From NCBI GenBank assembly GCA_947477655.1, contig CANJTS010000007.1, positions 1 through 64,000 on the forward strand: DNA of 64,000 nucleotides, in the 5' to 3' direction. This DNA is from CAILUG01 sp903844415. GTDB taxonomy: Bacteria; Pseudomonadota; Gammaproteobacteria; Pseudomonadales; Pseudohongiellaceae. Below the pieces are notes generated by a model that saw only the letters and a program-made list of their open reading frames with translations, made no database searches and was not told the origin of the DNA. The position numbers and the translations under genes are program-made. Shown here in pieces: positions 62,925-64,000 of the stretch; the first letter of the stretch is position 1; each line of letters starts with the position of its first letter.

Positions 62925-64000
62925 TTAATCGCCTGGCTTCCACCCTGCTGTTATCGGATAACGTCTATCGCGGCCAAAACCACGTTTGCTGATACGAACT
63001 CCTATAGGTGCCTGACGCCGTTTATACTCATTGCGATCCACCAAGCAAATTACCTTTTCTACTGTGGCGAGATCAAAACCCTGCGCACAGATTGCTTGCG
63101 CGCTTAGATCTTCTTCAATATAAAGTTCGAGAATACGATCGAGTACTGGATAAGGGGGCAAGCTGTCTGCATCCAGTTGACCAGGAGCAAGTTCTGCAGT
63201 GGGTGGACGCTCAATCACTCGCTGCGGTATCACAGGTTGCACACCTAACCCGTTGCGATAACGTGCCAAGGCATAAACATACATCTTGGGTACATCTTTT
63301 AACACATCAAAACCGCCAGCCATGTCACCATACAGTGTGGAATAACCAACAGCCATTTCACTTTTGTTGCCAGTGGTCAGCACTAGCATGCCCTTTTTAT
63401 TGGATATTGCCATCAACAACACACCTCTACAGCGTGCTTGTAAATTTTGTTCGGCCAGATCCACAGCGGTGCCGGCAAATTCATCAGCTAATACCGTCAT
63501 AAAACCAGCATAGAGATCACCTATAGGAATAATCCTGAAATCCACGCCCAGTTGCTGCGCTTGTGTTGTGGCATCATCAATACTCATCTGCGCAGTGTAG
63601 GCAAAAGGCATCATGATGGCATGTACACAGTCTTTGCCTAGAGCATCCACCGCCAGCGCCAACGTGAGCGCTGAATCAATTCCACCAGATAATCCCAATA
63701 TCACTTTGTGAAAATGATTTTTGCGGACATAGTCACGCAAACCCAACACCAGTGCTGCGTATAATTGCGCTTCACTACTGAGCACAACGCTCTGCTCTCC
63801 AGGTCGCAGCGTCAAAGGATTACCCATATCCAACCTGACAGGTAGTAACTGTTCCTTGAAATGTGCCAATTGCACTTGTACGGCTCCATAGGCATCAACT
63901 GCCATAGACCCGCCATCAAATACCAGTTCATCTTGACCGCCCACTTGGTTGACATACACGATGGGCATCTCACCTTGTATTGCTCTTTGTTGCAATATCG
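62925..64000 (-). CDS. nadE: Glutamine-dependent NAD+ synthetase, C-terminal part
   Basis: The frame is open to the right edge, so the N-terminal glutaminase (nitrilase-like) domain is mostly outside the window. The visible 358 residues are the synthetase domain: LGLSGGIDSALTLALAVDALG is the ATP-pyrophosphatase loop, MPFAYTAQMSIDDA and TGNKSEMAVGYSTLYGDMAGGF are conserved substrate loops, and RISKRGFGRDRRYPI ends the protein. Full-length enzymes are about 540-560 residues. It makes NAD from deamido-NAD. It is convergent with the Bcr/CflA gene. Confidence 0.96.
   Translation of the reverse strand, partial: ILQQRAIQGEMPIVYVNQVGGQDELVFDGGSMAVDAYGAVQVQLAHFKEQLLPVRLDMGNPLTLRPGEQSVVLSSEAQLYAALVLGLRDYVRKNHFHKVILGLSGGIDSALTLALAVDALGKDCVHAIMMPFAYTAQMSIDDATTQAQQLGVDFRIIPIGDLYAGFMTVLADEFAGTAVDLAEQNLQARCRGVLLMAISNKKGMLVLTTGNKSEMAVGYSTLYGDMAGGFDVLKDVPKMYVYALARYRNGLGVQPVIPQRVIERPPTAELAPGQLDADSLPPYPVLDRILELYIEEDLSAQAICAQGFDLATVEKVICLVDRNEYKRRQAPIGVRISKRGFGRDRRYPITAGWKPGD

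Overview
The window looks like a chromosomal segment of a free-living, probably marine, gammaproteobacterium near the Pseudomonas/Cellvibrio side of the class. This is an inference from gene content and order, not from a marker gene. Three blocks follow orders I recall from Pseudomonas: ilvI-ilvH-(ilvC)-pssA-msrP-msrQ beside an rRNA operon (about 1-7900), clpB-pgeF-rluD beside a divergent bamD (15.2-20.9 kb), and maf-rng-yhdP (44.6-50.8 kb). Base composition looks moderate and even by eye. I see no transposase, integrase, prophage, CRISPR array or tRNA gene.

Layout. 1-240: promoter and boxA leader of an rRNA operon running off the left edge. 0.2-8.3 kb: periplasmic methionine-sulfoxide repair (msrPQ), phosphatidylserine synthase, and branched-chain amino acid synthesis (ilvY/ilvC divergent, ilvBH behind a long leader). 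8.3-15.1 kb: secreted M19 dipeptidase, DUF4159 and DUF5916 envelope proteins, Ppx/GppA and glutathione-formaldehyde synthase Gfa. 15.2-21.6 kb: ClpB, PgeF, RluD, BamD and a phosphoribosyltransferase. 21.9-24.5 kb: four consecutive genes for small exported proteins, two of them paralogues, around a DUF6152 protein; this is the best candidate for an undescribed system. 24.5-34 kb: ileS (eukaryote-like class) behind a possible attenuated leader, DAHP synthase, FKBP isomerase, and an overlapping EamA/formyltransferase/ZntB set, then a histone-deacetylase-family amidohydrolase. 34-39.3 kb: VanX-like dipeptidase, secreted PQQ-type sugar dehydrogenase, lipoprotein alpha/beta hydrolase, Tat-exported sulfite oxidase homologue and a truncated cytochrome b561. 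39.3-44.5 kb: FabV, lipoprotein peptidase, glutaminyl cyclase, MAPEG, TetR and DUF445. 44.6-52 kb: yhdP-rng-maf and a ferredoxin-type reductase. 52-57.4 kb: a eukaryotic-type HisA, an exported metallo-beta-lactamase-fold protein, PhoH, XdhC-MocA and an adrenodoxin-type ferredoxin. 57.7-64 kb: FrmA-FrmB, a YafV-type amidase, a 5'-3' exonuclease, a Bcr/CflA transporter and the C-terminal part of NadE, cut by the right edge.

Recurring themes are glutathione-dependent formaldehyde oxidation (gfa at 14.5 kb, frmA/frmB 43 kb away), molybdenum enzymes and their maturation (MsrP, the sulfite oxidase homologue, XdhC, MocA), and replacement of standard bacterial enzymes by other lineages (class II IlvC, type 2 IleS, HIS6-type HisA). 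Most coding sequence is ordinary and intact. Start sites were chosen from upstream ribosome binding sites and family N-termini, and are less certain than the stops.
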